Below are positions 54,287 to 63,519 of a stretch of DNA of 64,000 nucleotides, piece after piece. Source of the DNA: SZAS-79 sp963844255 (GTDB lineage: Bacteria > Pseudomonadota > Gammaproteobacteria > Burkholderiales > SG8-39); NCBI GenBank assembly GCA_963844255.1, contig CAWJNP010000017.1:124001-188000 (forward strand), read 5' to 3'. Position 1 is the stretch's first letter, and the number at the start of each line of letters is the position of its first letter. Made by a program: the position numbers and the translations under genes. The notes beneath the pieces were generated by a model. It searched no databases. It worked only from the letters and a program-made list of their open reading frames with translations, and was not told the origin of the DNA.

Positions 54287-55202
54287 CGGCGAGGCCCGGC
54301 CGGTCCGGATCGAGCATTTCGATGTCGGGCAGGCTGCGCAGCCAGGTCAGCTGGCGTTTCGCGAGCTGGCGCGTCGCGGCGATGCCTTTCTCGCGCATGG
54401 CCTTTCGGTCACCGGCGCCTTCGAGGAAGTCCCAGACCTGACGGTAGCCGACGCAGCGCATCGCCGGCAGGTTTGCATGCAGCGCATGCCGTTTGCGCAG
54501 GGCTGCAACTTCCTCGATGAGTCCGGCGGCCAACATCGCATCGAAACGCGCTGCAATCTTCGCGTGCAGTGCGGCGCGATCCGCAGGCACGAGCGCAAAT
54601 GCCTTGATTGAAAATGGCAGCCGCTCCCGCGGCTGGGCATGCAGGGCTGACAGGGGCGTGCCGGTCGCGCGATAGACCTCGAGCGCGCGCTGGATGCGCT
54701 GCCCGTCGTTCGGCGCCAGCCTCGCCGCTGTCTTCGGATCGACTGCCGCGAGTTCCGCATGCAGCGCGGGCCAGCCGCGCTCGGCTGCCTCGGCATCGAG
54801 GGCGGCACGCAGCGCCGGGTCCGCCGATGGCAGCTCGTCCATGCCCTGGGCAAGGGCGCGGTAATAGAGCATGGTGCCGCCCACCAGCAGGGGGAGGCGG
54901 CCGCGCGCAAGGATGTCCAGCGTGGCCGCGATCGCGTCGTCGCGAAAGCGACCGGCGGAGTAGCTCTGATCCGGATCGACGAGGTCGATCAGGTGGTGCG
55001 GCACGGCGCTGCGTTCGGCCGCGGTCGGTTTGGCCGTGCCGATGTCCAGTCCCCGGTAGACCTGCCCCGAATCGATGCTGATGATCTCGACCGGCGACCG
55101 CTTTGAGAACGCCTCTGCGAGCTGCATTGCGAGCCCGGATTTTCCGCTCGCGGTCGGCCCGAGCAGGCACACGGCACGCGCCGCAGACGCGCTATCGGCC
55201 AC
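54258..55202 (-). CDS. miaA: tRNA dimethylallyltransferase
   Basis: A 314-residue enzyme adding the dimethylallyl group to A37 of tRNAs that read UNN codons. P-loop GPTASGKSGLAM, IDSGQVYRGLDIGTAKPT, PLLVGGTMLYYRALAQGMDELP and RQLAKRQLTWLRSLPD. Its start overlaps the mutL end by 11 bp, the usual mutL-miaA coupling. Confidence 0.96.
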   Translation of the reverse strand: MADSASAARAVCLLGPTASGKSGLAMQLAEAFSKRSPVEIISIDSGQVYRGLDIGTAKPTAAERSAVPHHLIDLVDPDQSYSAGRFRDDAIAATLDILARGRLPLLVGGTMLYYRALAQGMDELPSADPALRAALDAEAAERGWPALHAELAAVDPKTAARLAPNDGQRIQRALEVYRATGTPLSALHAQPRERLPFSIKAFALVPADRAALHAKIAARFDAMLAAGLIEEVAALRKRHALHANLPAMRCVGYRQVWDFLEGAGDRKAMREKGIAATRQLAKRQLTWLRSLPDIEMLDPDRPGLAAILASGWQT

Positions 55203-57018
55203 GCAGGAACAGGCGGTCGAGGTCGGCCATCGAAAGCTGGTACCAGGTCGGACGGCCGTGGTTGCAACTGCCCGCGCGCTCGGTCGCCTCCATCTCGCGC
55301 AGCAGGGCGTTCATCTCCGGCACCGACAGGATCCGGTTGGCCCGCACGGCCGCATGGCAGGCCATGGTCGAGAGCAGTTCGTCGCGACGCGCGGCCAGCG
55401 CTTCGGTTGCGCCGTACTCGCGCAGGTCGGCGAGCACGCTGCGCGCGAGCGCAGGCAAGTCGCCCCCGGCGAGCGAGGCCGGCACCGCGCGTACCGCGAG
55501 CGTGGTCGGCGAGGCCACGCCGATCTCGAACCCGAGTGTGTCGAGCGCGTCCTGTTGCTCTTCCGCCGTGGCGACTTCGACCGAATCCGCCTGGAACATG
55601 GCCGGAACCAGCAGTGACTGGCGCTGGAGCGCACCGGCATCCAGCGCATTGCGCATTTTTTCGTAGACGATGCGCTCGTGCGCGGCGTGCATGTCGACCA
55701 GCACCAGGCCGGCCTCGTTCTGCGCGAGGATGTAGACGCCGTGCAGTTGTGCGAGCGCATAGCCCAGCGGCGGTGCGCCGGGCCTGGCGGTCTCCGGCAG
55801 CCCGTCCGGCCGGGCGTACTGCATGGCCGGCGGTGCGGCGAGCGTGGCGCCTGCATTGGCACCGGCGCTTGCCCCTGTCCCCGCAAACAGCGACTGATAG
55901 GCCGCCACCGGTTGTTCCACTCCGAGTCCCGGCTGGTAAGGACGGTAGGCCGGTCGCGGCGCGACGAATCCGTCGCCGGAAGGCGATGCAGCGCCAAGTT
56001 CGGCAAACGCGACCGGCGCCTGGCCCGCGGCAGGGGAAAGCGCGCGTTTGACGGCATGGAAGATGAACTGGTGGATCGAGCGCGAATCGCGAAACCGCAC
56101 TTCGGTCTTGGCCGGGTGCACGTTGACATCCACGCCGCGCGGGTCGAGTTCGAGGAACAGCGCGTAGGCCGGCTGGCGATCGCCGTGCAGGACGTCGCTA
56201 TAGGCCTCGCGCACCGCGTGCGAGAGCAGGCGGTCGCGCACAAAGCGGCCGTTGACGAAGAAGTACTGTGAATCGGCGCGGCTGCGCGCAGCCTGCGGCG
56301 CGCCGGCAAATCCGCGCAGGGCGAGCGTGCCGGCTTCGGCCTCAAGCGCGTGGCTGGCTGCCGAAAACTCCTTGCCGAGGATCGCCGCGACGCGTTCGCC
56401 CACGGTCTGCACCCGGTAGTGCGCACTGACACGGCCGTTGTGTTTCAGGAGGAATGCGACATCGGGCCGCGCCAGCGCGATGCGCTGGAACACGTTCTCG
56501 CAGTGGCCGAATTCCGTCGCTTCGGTGCGCAGGAACTTGCGCCGCGCCGGCGTATTGAAGTACAGGTCTGCGACCGTCAGCGTGGTGCCGGGCTGGCGGG
56601 CGGCGGGCTGGACCGGCTCGACGGTCGAACCGGTGCCTTCGGCCGCCAGCGTCCATGCATGCGGCGCGTCGTGCGTGCGCGAGGTGAGCGATACGCGTGC
56701 TACCGCAGCGATCGACGCCAGTGCCTCTCCGCGGAAACCGAGCGATCCGACCGATTCCAGATCATCGAGCGAGCGTATCTTGCTCGTTGCGTGACGCGCC
56801 AAGGCAAGTCCAAAGTCCGCCTGCGCGATGCCAGAGCCGTCGTCCTCGACCTGGATGCGCGCAATTCCGCCGGCCTCGAGGCTGACCTGGATCTCGAGTG
56901 CGCCGGCATCCAGGCTGTTCTCGAGCAGTTCTTTCAGCACGGAGGCCGGTCGCTCGACCACTTCGCCCGCTGCGATCTGGCTGATCAGCAGGTCGGGGAG
57001 TACCTGAATTTGACTCAT
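55192..57018 (-). CDS. mutL: DNA mismatch repair protein MutL
   Basis: A 608-residue GHKL ATPase coordinating mismatch repair. ATP-site motifs: ISQIAAGEVVERPASVLKELLENSLDAG, DDGSGI, ATSKI and GFRGEALASIAAV. There is a transducer domain with NGRFVRDRLL, a Pro/Ala-rich linker at about 340-420, and a C-terminal dimerisation domain with ACHAAVRAN; the endonuclease-site Zn motif of non-enteric MutL is not evident. ATG 57018 gives the usual M-S-Q-I-Q-V-L start. Confidence 0.96.
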   Translation of the reverse strand: MSQIQVLPDLLISQIAAGEVVERPASVLKELLENSLDAGALEIQVSLEAGGIARIQVEDDGSGIAQADFGLALARHATSKIRSLDDLESVGSLGFRGEALASIAAVARVSLTSRTHDAPHAWTLAAEGTGSTVEPVQPAARQPGTTLTVADLYFNTPARRKFLRTEATEFGHCENVFQRIALARPDVAFLLKHNGRVSAHYRVQTVGERVAAILGKEFSAASHALEAEAGTLALRGFAGAPQAARSRADSQYFFVNGRFVRDRLLSHAVREAYSDVLHGDRQPAYALFLELDPRGVDVNVHPAKTEVRFRDSRSIHQFIFHAVKRALSPAAGQAPVAFAELGAASPSGDGFVAPRPAYRPYQPGLGVEQPVAAYQSLFAGTGASAGANAGATLAAPPAMQYARPDGLPETARPGAPPLGYALAQLHGVYILAQNEAGLVLVDMHAAHERIVYEKMRNALDAGALQRQSLLVPAMFQADSVEVATAEEQQDALDTLGFEIGVASPTTLAVRAVPASLAGGDLPALARSVLADLREYGATEALAARRDELLSTMACHAAVRANRILSVPEMNALLREMEATERAGSCNHGRPTWYQLSMADLDRLFLRGR

Positions 57019-57102
57019 GCGCAAAGTATACCTGCCCGACTATGCATGCCCGCGCCGCCTCGCCATGCCGGACCAGAGCCCTGCAGCCAGTACAATCGCA
57101 GC

Positions 57103-57762
57103 ATGGAACTCATTGCATTTGCCTGGGATTTTCTCATCCACCTCGACCACCATCTCGCAGCGTTTCTGGCCCAGTACGGCACCTGGGTGTACGCGCTGCT
57201 CTTCATGATCGTCTTCTGTGAAACCGGCTTCGTGGTGACGCCGTTTCTGCCCGGCGATTCGCTGTTGTTCGTCGTCGGTGCGCTGGCGGCCACCGGAGGC
57301 CTGTCGATCGAACTCGTGATCGTTCTGCTGGTGTCGGCCGCGCTGCTCGGGGACAACACCAATTACTGGGCCGGCCGATGGCTGGGGCCGCGGGTCTTTC
57401 GCTGGGAGGACTCGATGTTCTTCAGTCGCAAGCACCTTGAGCAGACCCATGCGTTCTACGAGAAGCACGGCGGCAAGACCATCGTGATCGCGCGGTTCAT
57501 GCCCTTCGTTCGCACCTTCGCGCCCTTCGTCGCAGGCATCGGGCGCATGCCGTATCCACGCTATATCGCGTTCTGCATCGGCGGTGCGCTGCTCTGGGTG
57601 ATATCGCTGACCATGCTGGGCTACTTCTTCGGCAATATTCCCGTGGTGAAACGCAACCTCACCCCGGTCATCTTCGGGATCATCGGCCTCTCGCTCCTGC
57701 CGATGGTGTTCAGCTACCTGAAGTCCAGGCGTGCCGCGCGTCCGCAGCTTCCCGCCGGTTGA
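57103..57762 (+). CDS. DedA family membrane protein
   Basis: A 219-residue inner-membrane protein. Family motifs: ETGFVVTPFLPGDSLLFVVG, LGDNTNYWAGRWLGPRVF and the FMPFVRTFAPFVAGIGRMPYPRY region with the essential Arg residues. DedA proteins are proton-dependent transporters or lipid scramblases needed for membrane homeostasis. Its 3' end overlaps the glycosylase gene by 32 bp. Confidence 0.92.
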   Translation: MELIAFAWDFLIHLDHHLAAFLAQYGTWVYALLFMIVFCETGFVVTPFLPGDSLLFVVGALAATGGLSIELVIVLLVSAALLGDNTNYWAGRWLGPRVFRWEDSMFFSRKHLEQTHAFYEKHGGKTIVIARFMPFVRTFAPFVAGIGRMPYPRYIAFCIGGALLWVISLTMLGYFFGNIPVVKRNLTPVIFGIIGLSLLPMVFSYLKSRRAARPQLPAG

Positions 57763-58243
57763 GAATTCGCGCGCCCGGATCCTGATCCTGGGCAGCATGC
57801 CGGGCCTTGCATCGCTGCGGGCCGGGCAGTATTACGCGCATCCGCAAAACCAGTTCTGGCCGATCGTCTGTGGATTGCTGGGCTTCTCCGAGGTGCCGGC
57901 CTATGCAGCGCGCGTGCGTCTGCTACTGGCGAACCGGATCGCCTTGTGGGACGTGCTTGAGTCCTGCGTGCGCGAAGGCAGCCTGGATTCGGCGATCAGG
58001 GATCGAACGGTGGAGGTAAATGATTTTCCGGCGTTCTTCCGCGCTCATCCCGATGTCTCCCGGGTACTGTTCAACGGCGCAAAGGCCGAAGCCGCGTGGC
58101 GAAGCAAGGTGCTGCCCGCGCTGGGCACGGTGCACGCGGGCCTCGAGACCCTGCGCCTGCCCTCGACCAGTCCGGCGCATGCGGCCCTCGGACTCGCGCA
58201 GAAGCGCCGCGCATGGAAGGCTGGATTGGCATTGAATGTTTAA
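57731..58243 (+). CDS. Hypoxanthine-DNA (deoxyinosine) glycosylase, uracil-DNA glycosylase superfamily
   Basis: A 170-residue base-excision repair enzyme. The diagnostic motif GSMPGLASLRAGQYYAHPQNQFW lies at about 21-43 (GSMPG replaces the GxNPG of other UDG families), and the second motif is LPSTSPAHA near residue 142. This matches the TIGR04274 hypoxanthine-DNA glycosylase group. GTG 57731 lies within the end of the DedA gene, suggesting coupling. Confidence 0.88.
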   Translation: MPRVRSFPPVENSRARILILGSMPGLASLRAGQYYAHPQNQFWPIVCGLLGFSEVPAYAARVRLLLANRIALWDVLESCVREGSLDSAIRDRTVEVNDFPAFFRAHPDVSRVLFNGAKAEAAWRSKVLPALGTVHAGLETLRLPSTSPAHAALGLAQKRRAWKAGLALNV

Positions 58244-58253
58244 CTTTTAAAAT
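58226..58253 (+). promoter_or_regulatory. Sigma-70 promoter of the GlcG/HbpS-type gene
   Basis: TTGGCA (58226-58231), a 16-nt spacer and TAAAAT (58248-58253), each five of six consensus positions, at the end of the upstream gene. It gives a 5' UTR of about 100 nt that contains GTATCGGTATCGATAC (58293-58308) with a perfect 10-bp palindrome at 58299-58308, a possible operator. Confidence 0.5.
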
Positions 58254-58359
58254 ACAAACCCGTTGTCTGCTGTGGCTTGCGTGTCAGTTTGTGTATCGGT
58301 ATCGATACAGGGTCGAGGTGAGATTGCGGTCCGGCGCCCAATTGTGCACACTGCCTGAC

Positions 58360-58860
58360 ATGAAGAATCCCACGCCCCTGATATTCGCGGCTGCGCTGTT
58401 CGCGGCCACATCCGTGACGCACGCCGAGGATGCGACGTTCCAGGTGAAAATGCTCACGCCCGAAACCGCGCTTGCCGCCGCCCGGGGCGCACTGGAGCAC
58501 TGCCGCAAGGCGGGCTATCAGGTCGCGGTGGCGGTCGTCGACCGCTCGGGCCTCACCCAGGTCGTCCTGCGCGACCGGTTCGCCGGGGCGCATACGGTCC
58601 AGGTCGCCACCGACAAGGCATGGACGTCGGCAAGTTTCCGGATTCCCACGGCCGCTCTGGCGCATGAGACCGCTTCGGACAAGCCGATGAGCGGACTGCG
58701 CGGCACGCCGCGTGTGCTCCCCGCGGGTGGCGGGCTGCCGGTCGAAGCGGGCGGTTTTCATTTCGGCGGCATCGGTGTTTCCGGCGCGCCCGGCGGAGAG
58801 GCCGACGAAGCCTGCGCGAAGGCGGGCATCAAGGCGGTCGCCGATTCGCTCGAATTCTGA
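58360..58860 (+). CDS. GlcG/HbpS family (DUF336) heme-binding-like exported protein
   Basis: A 166-residue protein with a signal peptide (MKNPTPLIFAAALFAATSVT, cleavage near HAE) and a GlcG/HbpS fold: ALEHCRKAGYQVAVAVVDRSGLTQVVLRDR, HTVQVATDKAWTS and the C-terminal GGIGVSGAPGGEADEACAKAG. Members bind heme or small molecules. ATG 58360 is the start; the open frame further upstream is the previous gene's shadow. Transcribed alone from its own promoter. Confidence 0.88.
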   Translation: MKNPTPLIFAAALFAATSVTHAEDATFQVKMLTPETALAAARGALEHCRKAGYQVAVAVVDRSGLTQVVLRDRFAGAHTVQVATDKAWTSASFRIPTAALAHETASDKPMSGLRGTPRVLPAGGGLPVEAGGFHFGGIGVSGAPGGEADEACAKAGIKAVADSLEF

Positions 58861-58864
58861 GGTT

Positions 58865-60139
58865 CTAGTTCTGCGCGAGCGGTGATTGCGGCCGTGGCGG
58901 GTTCTTGGCGAAGTAGCGCCGGATGCCGTTCAGGATCGCGCGTGCGAGCTTGTCCTGGTAGGCCTCGTCGTTCAGGCGCATTTCTTCCTCGGGGTTGCTG
59001 ATGAATGCCGTCTCCACGAGGATCGACGGAACGTCCGGCGACTTGAGCACGGCGAAGCTCGCCTGTTCGACGCGCGCCTTGTGCAGGGTGTTGATCGCGC
59101 CGAGCTCCGAGAGCACCTGGCGGCCGAGCTTGATGCTGTCGCTGATGGTCGCGGTCTGCGAGAGGTCGAGCAGCGTCTGCGCGAGGTAGCGGTCTTTCAC
59201 GTCGAGGTTCACGCCGCCGATGAGGTCGGCATCGTTCTCCTTTTTCGCCAGCCAGCGCGCGGCTTCCGAGGTCGCGCGCCGCTCCGAGAGTGCGAACACA
59301 GAAGATCCGCGCGCATGCGGTTTGACGAAGGCGTCCGCATGGATCGAAACGAACAGGTCCGCCTTGACCCTTCGTGCCTTCTGCACACGGGTTGCCAGGG
59401 GCAGGTAGAAATCGCCGTCGCGCGTCATGACAACGCGAAAGCCCGGTTCCGCTTCCATCATGGCTTTCAGGCGCCGCGCGATGCTCAGCGTGACATCCTT
59501 CTCCTGGCTGCCGCGGCGGCCGCGCGCCCCGGGGTCTTCGCCGCCGTGCCCGGCATCGATCACGATGGTGGCCAGCCGTGCGACCTGCGCGCGGTCCTCG
59601 GTTGGCGCTGGGGAAGGTGCGGGCGCCTGCGCATTCACCTTTCCCGCCGGCGGCGCGGCGGCCGGGGCAGAGGACTGGCGCGACGCGTCGCTTTCGATGA
59701 GGGCCAGCAGCGGGTCGGGTTCCACCGCCGGATAGATGTCGAGCACCAGCCGATAGCCGTAATCGGCGACCGGTTTCAGTACGAAGGCCTGCGCCTTGAC
59801 CGCGCTTTTCAGGTCGAGCACCACGCGCGTCACGCCGGGCCGGTTGGGTCCGACGCGCAGTCGTTCGATATACGGGTCCTCGCCCGTCACCTTGTTGTTG
59901 AGGTCCGCGAGGACCGCGCTCATTTCTATGTTCTGCAGGTCGAGCACCAGGCGGCCCGGATTGTCGATCGAGAACAGCGTGTAGCGGATTTCGCCTTTCG
60001 ATTCCAGCGTGACGCGGGTGTAATCCTTCGCGGGCCAGATGCGTGTGCCGACGATCTGGTCGAACGCAAGCGCGCTCGAGGGGATCGACAGGAACGCGGT
60101 CAGGAAGACAGCAAGGAGGCGATGGCCGAACGCCGCCAA
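58865..60139 (-). CDS. amiC: N-acetylmuramoyl-L-alanine amidase AmiC type
   Basis: An exported peptidoglycan amidase of about 424 residues. It has a signal peptide (HRLLAVFLTAFLSIPSSALA), an AMIN domain (IVGTRIWPAKDYTRVTLES ... LVLDIYPA), a Pro/Ala-rich linker, and an Amidase_3 zinc domain with IVIDAGHGGEDPGARG, VSIHADAF and the catalytic Glu in ILVETAFISNPEEE. It splits daughter-cell peptidoglycan. The start is uncertain: TTG 60139 gives a normal signal peptide, overlapping the tsaE end by 40 bp; the frame is open to 60322. Confidence 0.93.
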   Translation of the reverse strand: MAAFGHRLLAVFLTAFLSIPSSALAFDQIVGTRIWPAKDYTRVTLESKGEIRYTLFSIDNPGRLVLDLQNIEMSAVLADLNNKVTGEDPYIERLRVGPNRPGVTRVVLDLKSAVKAQAFVLKPVADYGYRLVLDIYPAVEPDPLLALIESDASRQSSAPAAAPPAGKVNAQAPAPSPAPTEDRAQVARLATIVIDAGHGGEDPGARGRRGSQEKDVTLSIARRLKAMMEAEPGFRVVMTRDGDFYLPLATRVQKARRVKADLFVSIHADAFVKPHARGSSVFALSERRATSEAARWLAKKENDADLIGGVNLDVKDRYLAQTLLDLSQTATISDSIKLGRQVLSELGAINTLHKARVEQASFAVLKSPDVPSILVETAFISNPEEEMRLNDEAYQDKLARAILNGIRRYFAKNPPRPQSPLAQN

Positions 60140-60618
60140 TCCCGGCCGGCGTCGCTGTGTGTTGCGAAGCTCGCGCGACGACCTTCCGAGGCAGGTGTGG
60201 CCGCGTGTTCCAGCGTGATGTGCAGGTCCGGAGGCGCAAGGAGTCCCGCAGCCTTCTCCGGCCATTCGACAATGCAAACAGACTCCGGGTTGAAGTGTTC
60301 CCGGAAACCCGAGCTCACCCATTCCGCATGATCCTTGAATCGATAAAAATCAAAGTGATACAAGTTTAACCGAGAAACAGCATAAACTTCAACCAGCGCG
60401 TAGGTCGGGCTTTTGACCCGACCGGTCCAGCCCAGCGCCCGCAGCAGGCCACGGACCAGCGTCGTCTTGCCCGCGCCGAGGTCACCGGACAGGAACAGCA
60501 CGCGGCCGGGCAGGGCGCCGCCGGCCAATGCCGCGCCTAGGGCGAGCGTCGCCGATTCGGTTGCCAGCGGAAGCCGCGATGGTTTCGGGGGTGTACTTTG
60601 GATCGAATCGTTGGTCAC
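60100..60618 (-). CDS. tsaE: tRNA threonylcarbamoyladenosine biosynthesis ATPase TsaE
   Basis: A 172-residue P-loop ATPase needed for t6A37 tRNA modification. GDLGAGKTTLVRGLLRALG, VKSPTYALVEVY, LYHFDFYRFKD and the Trp-containing CIVEWPEKA. It is longer than usual by about 20 C-terminal residues, which overlap amiC. GTG 60618 is the start. The tsaE-amidase order is widely conserved. Divergent from queG (49-bp gap). Confidence 0.94.
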   Translation of the reverse strand: MTNDSIQSTPPKPSRLPLATESATLALGAALAGGALPGRVLFLSGDLGAGKTTLVRGLLRALGWTGRVKSPTYALVEVYAVSRLNLYHFDFYRFKDHAEWVSSGFREHFNPESVCIVEWPEKAAGLLAPPDLHITLEHAATPASEGRRASFATHSDAGRDWRRSAIASLLSS

Positions 60619-60667
60619 GGTTTCGTGGTGGATGAGGTTGCGATCGTCAGGTTGCTAAGATGGGGCA

Positions 60668-61726
60668 ATGCTGAAATCCGGTTACGACGTTGCGAGCCTG
60701 GCACGGTCCATCAAGGCCTGGGGCCGCGAGTTCGGCTTTCAGAACGTGGGAATTGCCGATACCGATCTGTCGAGCGCGGAAACGCACCTGGCCACGTGGC
60801 TCGACAAGGGATGGCATGGCGAGATGGATTATATGGCACGCCATGGAACGCGCCGCACCCGCCCGGCGGAGCTGGTCCCCGGCACCCTGCGCGTGATTGC
60901 CTGCCGCATGAACTACGCGGCAGACCTGGAGGACGGCTGGGCGGCGCTTGCGGATGGCGAACGCGCGTATGTCGCGCGCTATGCGCGCGGCCGCGATTAT
61001 CACAAGGTCCTGCGCAGCCGCTTGCAGCGGCTTGCCGACCGGATCGCGGATGAGGTCGGCGATTTCGGCCATCGCGTGTTCACCGATTCGGCGCCGGTGA
61101 TGGAAGTCGAACTTGCCGCCGAAGGCCGGCCTCGGCTGGCGCGGCAAGCACACGCTGCTGCTCACGCGCGAAGCGGGGTCGTACTTCTTTCTCGGCGAGA
61201 TCTACACCGACCTTCCGCTGCCGGTGGACGCGCCGGCAGCGAATCACTGCGGCAGCTGCACGAAATGCATCGAGCTCTGCCCCACGCAGGCGATCCGCGG
61301 CCCGTACAGCCTCGACGCGCGGCGCTGCATCTCCTACCTCACGATCGAGCTCAAGGGTTCGATCCCGGTCGAGTTGCGGCCCGCTGATCGGCAACCGCGT
61401 GTACGGCTGCGACGACTGCCAGCTCGCCTGTCCGTGGAACAGCTTCGCGCAGGTCAGCGAGGAACCGGACTTCGCCGTGCGCAACGGCCTCGATGCGGTG
61501 CGGCTCGTGGAGTTGTTCGCCTGGAGCGAAGCGCAGTTCGATGCGCGCATGGCGGGCTCGCGCGATCCGCCGCATCGGCTACGAGCGCTGGCTGCGCAAT
61601 CTCGCCGTGGGGCTCGGAAATGCGCCAGAATCGAAGGAAATAACCGCCGCGCTGCGCGAGCGCGCCGATCACCCCTCGGCGCTGGTGCGCGAACACGTGG
61701 CCTGGGCACTGGAGCACAAGCGATGA
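60668..61726 (+). pseudogene. queG: Epoxyqueuosine reductase, interrupted by three +1 frameshifts
   Basis: Encodes the cobalamin and Fe-S enzyme that reduces epoxyqueuosine in tRNA. All expected parts are present but in four frames: VGIADTDLS ... FTDSAPVMEVELAA (frame 1), KAGLGWRGKHTLLL ... CGSCTKCIELCPTQAI ... SIPVELRP (frame 2), LIGNRVYGCDDCQLACPWN ... (frame 3), and AIRRIGYERWLRNLAVGLGN to the stop (frame 4). Single extra bases at about 61121, 61383 and 61561 join them; the repaired protein is about 351 residues. Conserved residues are intact on both sides of each break, which favours base-calling errors over decay. The stop overlaps the next start (ATGA). Confidence 0.88.
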
Positions 61727-62637
61727 GCGAAGAGACCAACACGTGGGCACCGGACGGGCAGTTGCCCGGCTACGAATCGATGACCCTGGCGTTTGCGCCG
61801 GACTACGACGGGATGGTGGTCGCCACGCTGGTGCGCAAGGCGGGGCCCAGGCAGGCGCGTGCGGTGCTCTACGTGCACGGCTTCATCGACTATTTTTTCC
61901 AGTCGCACATGGGGGATCGATTCGAGACCGAAGGCTGGTCGTTCTATGCCGTCGACCTGAGAAAGCACGGCCGTTCCCTGCTCGCAGGACAGCACCCCTG
62001 TTTCTGCAAGCGCATCGACGAATACTTCGCCGACCTCACCCGGTCGATCGACCTCGTCACGGCCGAAGTGGATGGCCAGCTGTTGCTCGCGGGGCATTCG
62101 ACGGGTGGGCTGGTCGCGTCCCTCTACGCCGACGCGGGCGAGCGCAGGGAGCGCATCTCGGCGCTCTGGCTCAACAGTCCGTTTTTCGAGTTCAACGTGC
62201 CCGCGGGCGACCGGTTCAAACTGGGCATCGCGGCGGCCACCGGCATGGTCTTTCCGTTCCTGACCGATCCCAAGGGGCTGTTGCCTGACTACCCGAAGAG
62301 CCTGCACAAGGACTATCAGGGCGAATGGGATTTCGACCTGAAGCTCAAACCGATCAAGGGCTTTCCGCTCCACTTCGGCTGGATGGGTGCCGTGCTCGCG
62401 GCGCATGACAAGGTGCACGCCGGATTGTCGATCCGGTGTCCGGTGCTGGTGATGCACTCGGACGAGGCCGACATCGTGCTCGGCTGGCGCGGTATCGTGA
62501 AATGGAGTCCCGGCCTGGGGCGGGACGTGACGCTGGAGAAATTTCCGGGCGCGCTGCACGACCTGGTGCTGTCGCGCGCGGAGATCCGCGAAGAGGTGTT
62601 CGAGCGCCTCTTCGCGTGGCTCAGTCGGCTCCCGTAG
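61723..62637 (+). CDS. Alpha/beta hydrolase (serine aminopeptidase S33-like)
   Basis: A 304-residue soluble hydrolase. Oxyanion segment YVHGFIDYFF, nucleophile elbow GHSTGG (Ser at about residue 125), and late Asp and His (MHSDEADIV, GALHDLVLS). Resembles monoacylglycerol-lipase/S33 type enzymes; the substrate is unknown. Its ATG overlaps the queG stop, so it is in that transcript. Convergent overlap of 17 bp with the sulfurtransferase gene. Confidence 0.87.
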   Translation: MSEETNTWAPDGQLPGYESMTLAFAPDYDGMVVATLVRKAGPRQARAVLYVHGFIDYFFQSHMGDRFETEGWSFYAVDLRKHGRSLLAGQHPCFCKRIDEYFADLTRSIDLVTAEVDGQLLLAGHSTGGLVASLYADAGERRERISALWLNSPFFEFNVPAGDRFKLGIAAATGMVFPFLTDPKGLLPDYPKSLHKDYQGEWDFDLKLKPIKGFPLHFGWMGAVLAAHDKVHAGLSIRCPVLVMHSDEADIVLGWRGIVKWSPGLGRDVTLEKFPGALHDLVLSRAEIREEVFERLFAWLSRLP

Positions 62638-63469
62638 CCACCGGTCTCGACGGGTCCGCGCACCACTCGCTCCACGACCCCGGATAGAGGCGCGAGCCCG
62701 CCAGCCCGGCGATTTCCATCGCGAGGATGTTGTGGCAGGCGGATACGCCCGAGCCGCACTGGTGGACGATCTGTTTCGGCGCGCGGTTGCCAAGCAGCTG
62801 CGCATAGTCCTTCGCGAGCGTGTCTGCGGATTTGAAGCTGCCGTCCTTGGCGAGGTTCTCGCCGAACGGCCGGTTCAATGCGCCCGGGATATGGCCGCCG
62901 ACCGGGTCGATGACCTCGCCGACGCCCGCAAAACGCCCTGCAGCGCGCGCGTCGAGGACGGTGACCTCGGGCTTGCCGAGGTTGGCCAGCACGAACGCGG
63001 CATCGACATGCATCGTGCGCGGGGCGCCGCGGTAGGTTGTCGGCGCATAGTGGGGCACTTCAGCCGTGATCGGCCGGCCTTCCTTTTCCCACTTCGGGAA
63101 GCCGCCATCGAGCACGGCGACGCTGTAATGACCCATCCAGCGCAGCATCCACCACAGTCGCGAGGCGTAAACGCCGCCGGAGGAATCGTAGGCGACGATC
63201 TGCTGGTTGGGCCGGATGCCCCATTCGCCCAGCGTGACCATGAAATCGCCGGGGTCGGGCAGCGGGTGCCGGCCGTTGCTGCCGGTCTTTTCCCCGGACA
63301 GGTCGTGTTCCAGGTTGATGAAGCTCGCGCCGGCAATATGGCCCTCGGCGTACTGCTGCCGGCCGATGGCGTGGTCCATGAGGTCGTGACGAACGTCGAA
63401 GATGCGCCAGTCGGAATCGTCGAGATTCTTCGCCAGCGTTGCGGTGTCTAGGAGTAGTCGGTAGGCCAT
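62621..63469 (-). CDS. sseA: Two-domain sulfurtransferase (rhodanese / 3-mercaptopyruvate type)
   Basis: A 282-residue cytosolic tandem rhodanese. The N-terminal inactive domain has RIFDVRHDL and GHIAGASFINLEHDLSG. The C-terminal domain has VLDARAAGRFAG, GHIPGALNRPF and the active-site loop CGSGVSACHN. The CGSGV form of the loop is typical of 3-mercaptopyruvate sulfurtransferases rather than thiosulfate (CRKGV) enzymes. Confidence 0.93.
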   Translation of the reverse strand: MAYRLLLDTATLAKNLDDSDWRIFDVRHDLMDHAIGRQQYAEGHIAGASFINLEHDLSGEKTGSNGRHPLPDPGDFMVTLGEWGIRPNQQIVAYDSSGGVYASRLWWMLRWMGHYSVAVLDGGFPKWEKEGRPITAEVPHYAPTTYRGAPRTMHVDAAFVLANLGKPEVTVLDARAAGRFAGVGEVIDPVGGHIPGALNRPFGENLAKDGSFKSADTLAKDYAQLLGNRAPKQIVHQCGSGVSACHNILAMEIAGLAGSRLYPGSWSEWCADPSRPVATGAD

Positions 63470-63519
63470 GCCTGCATTTTACAGGATGTCCCGCCGGATC
63501 ACGCCGCGTACGCTGCGAT

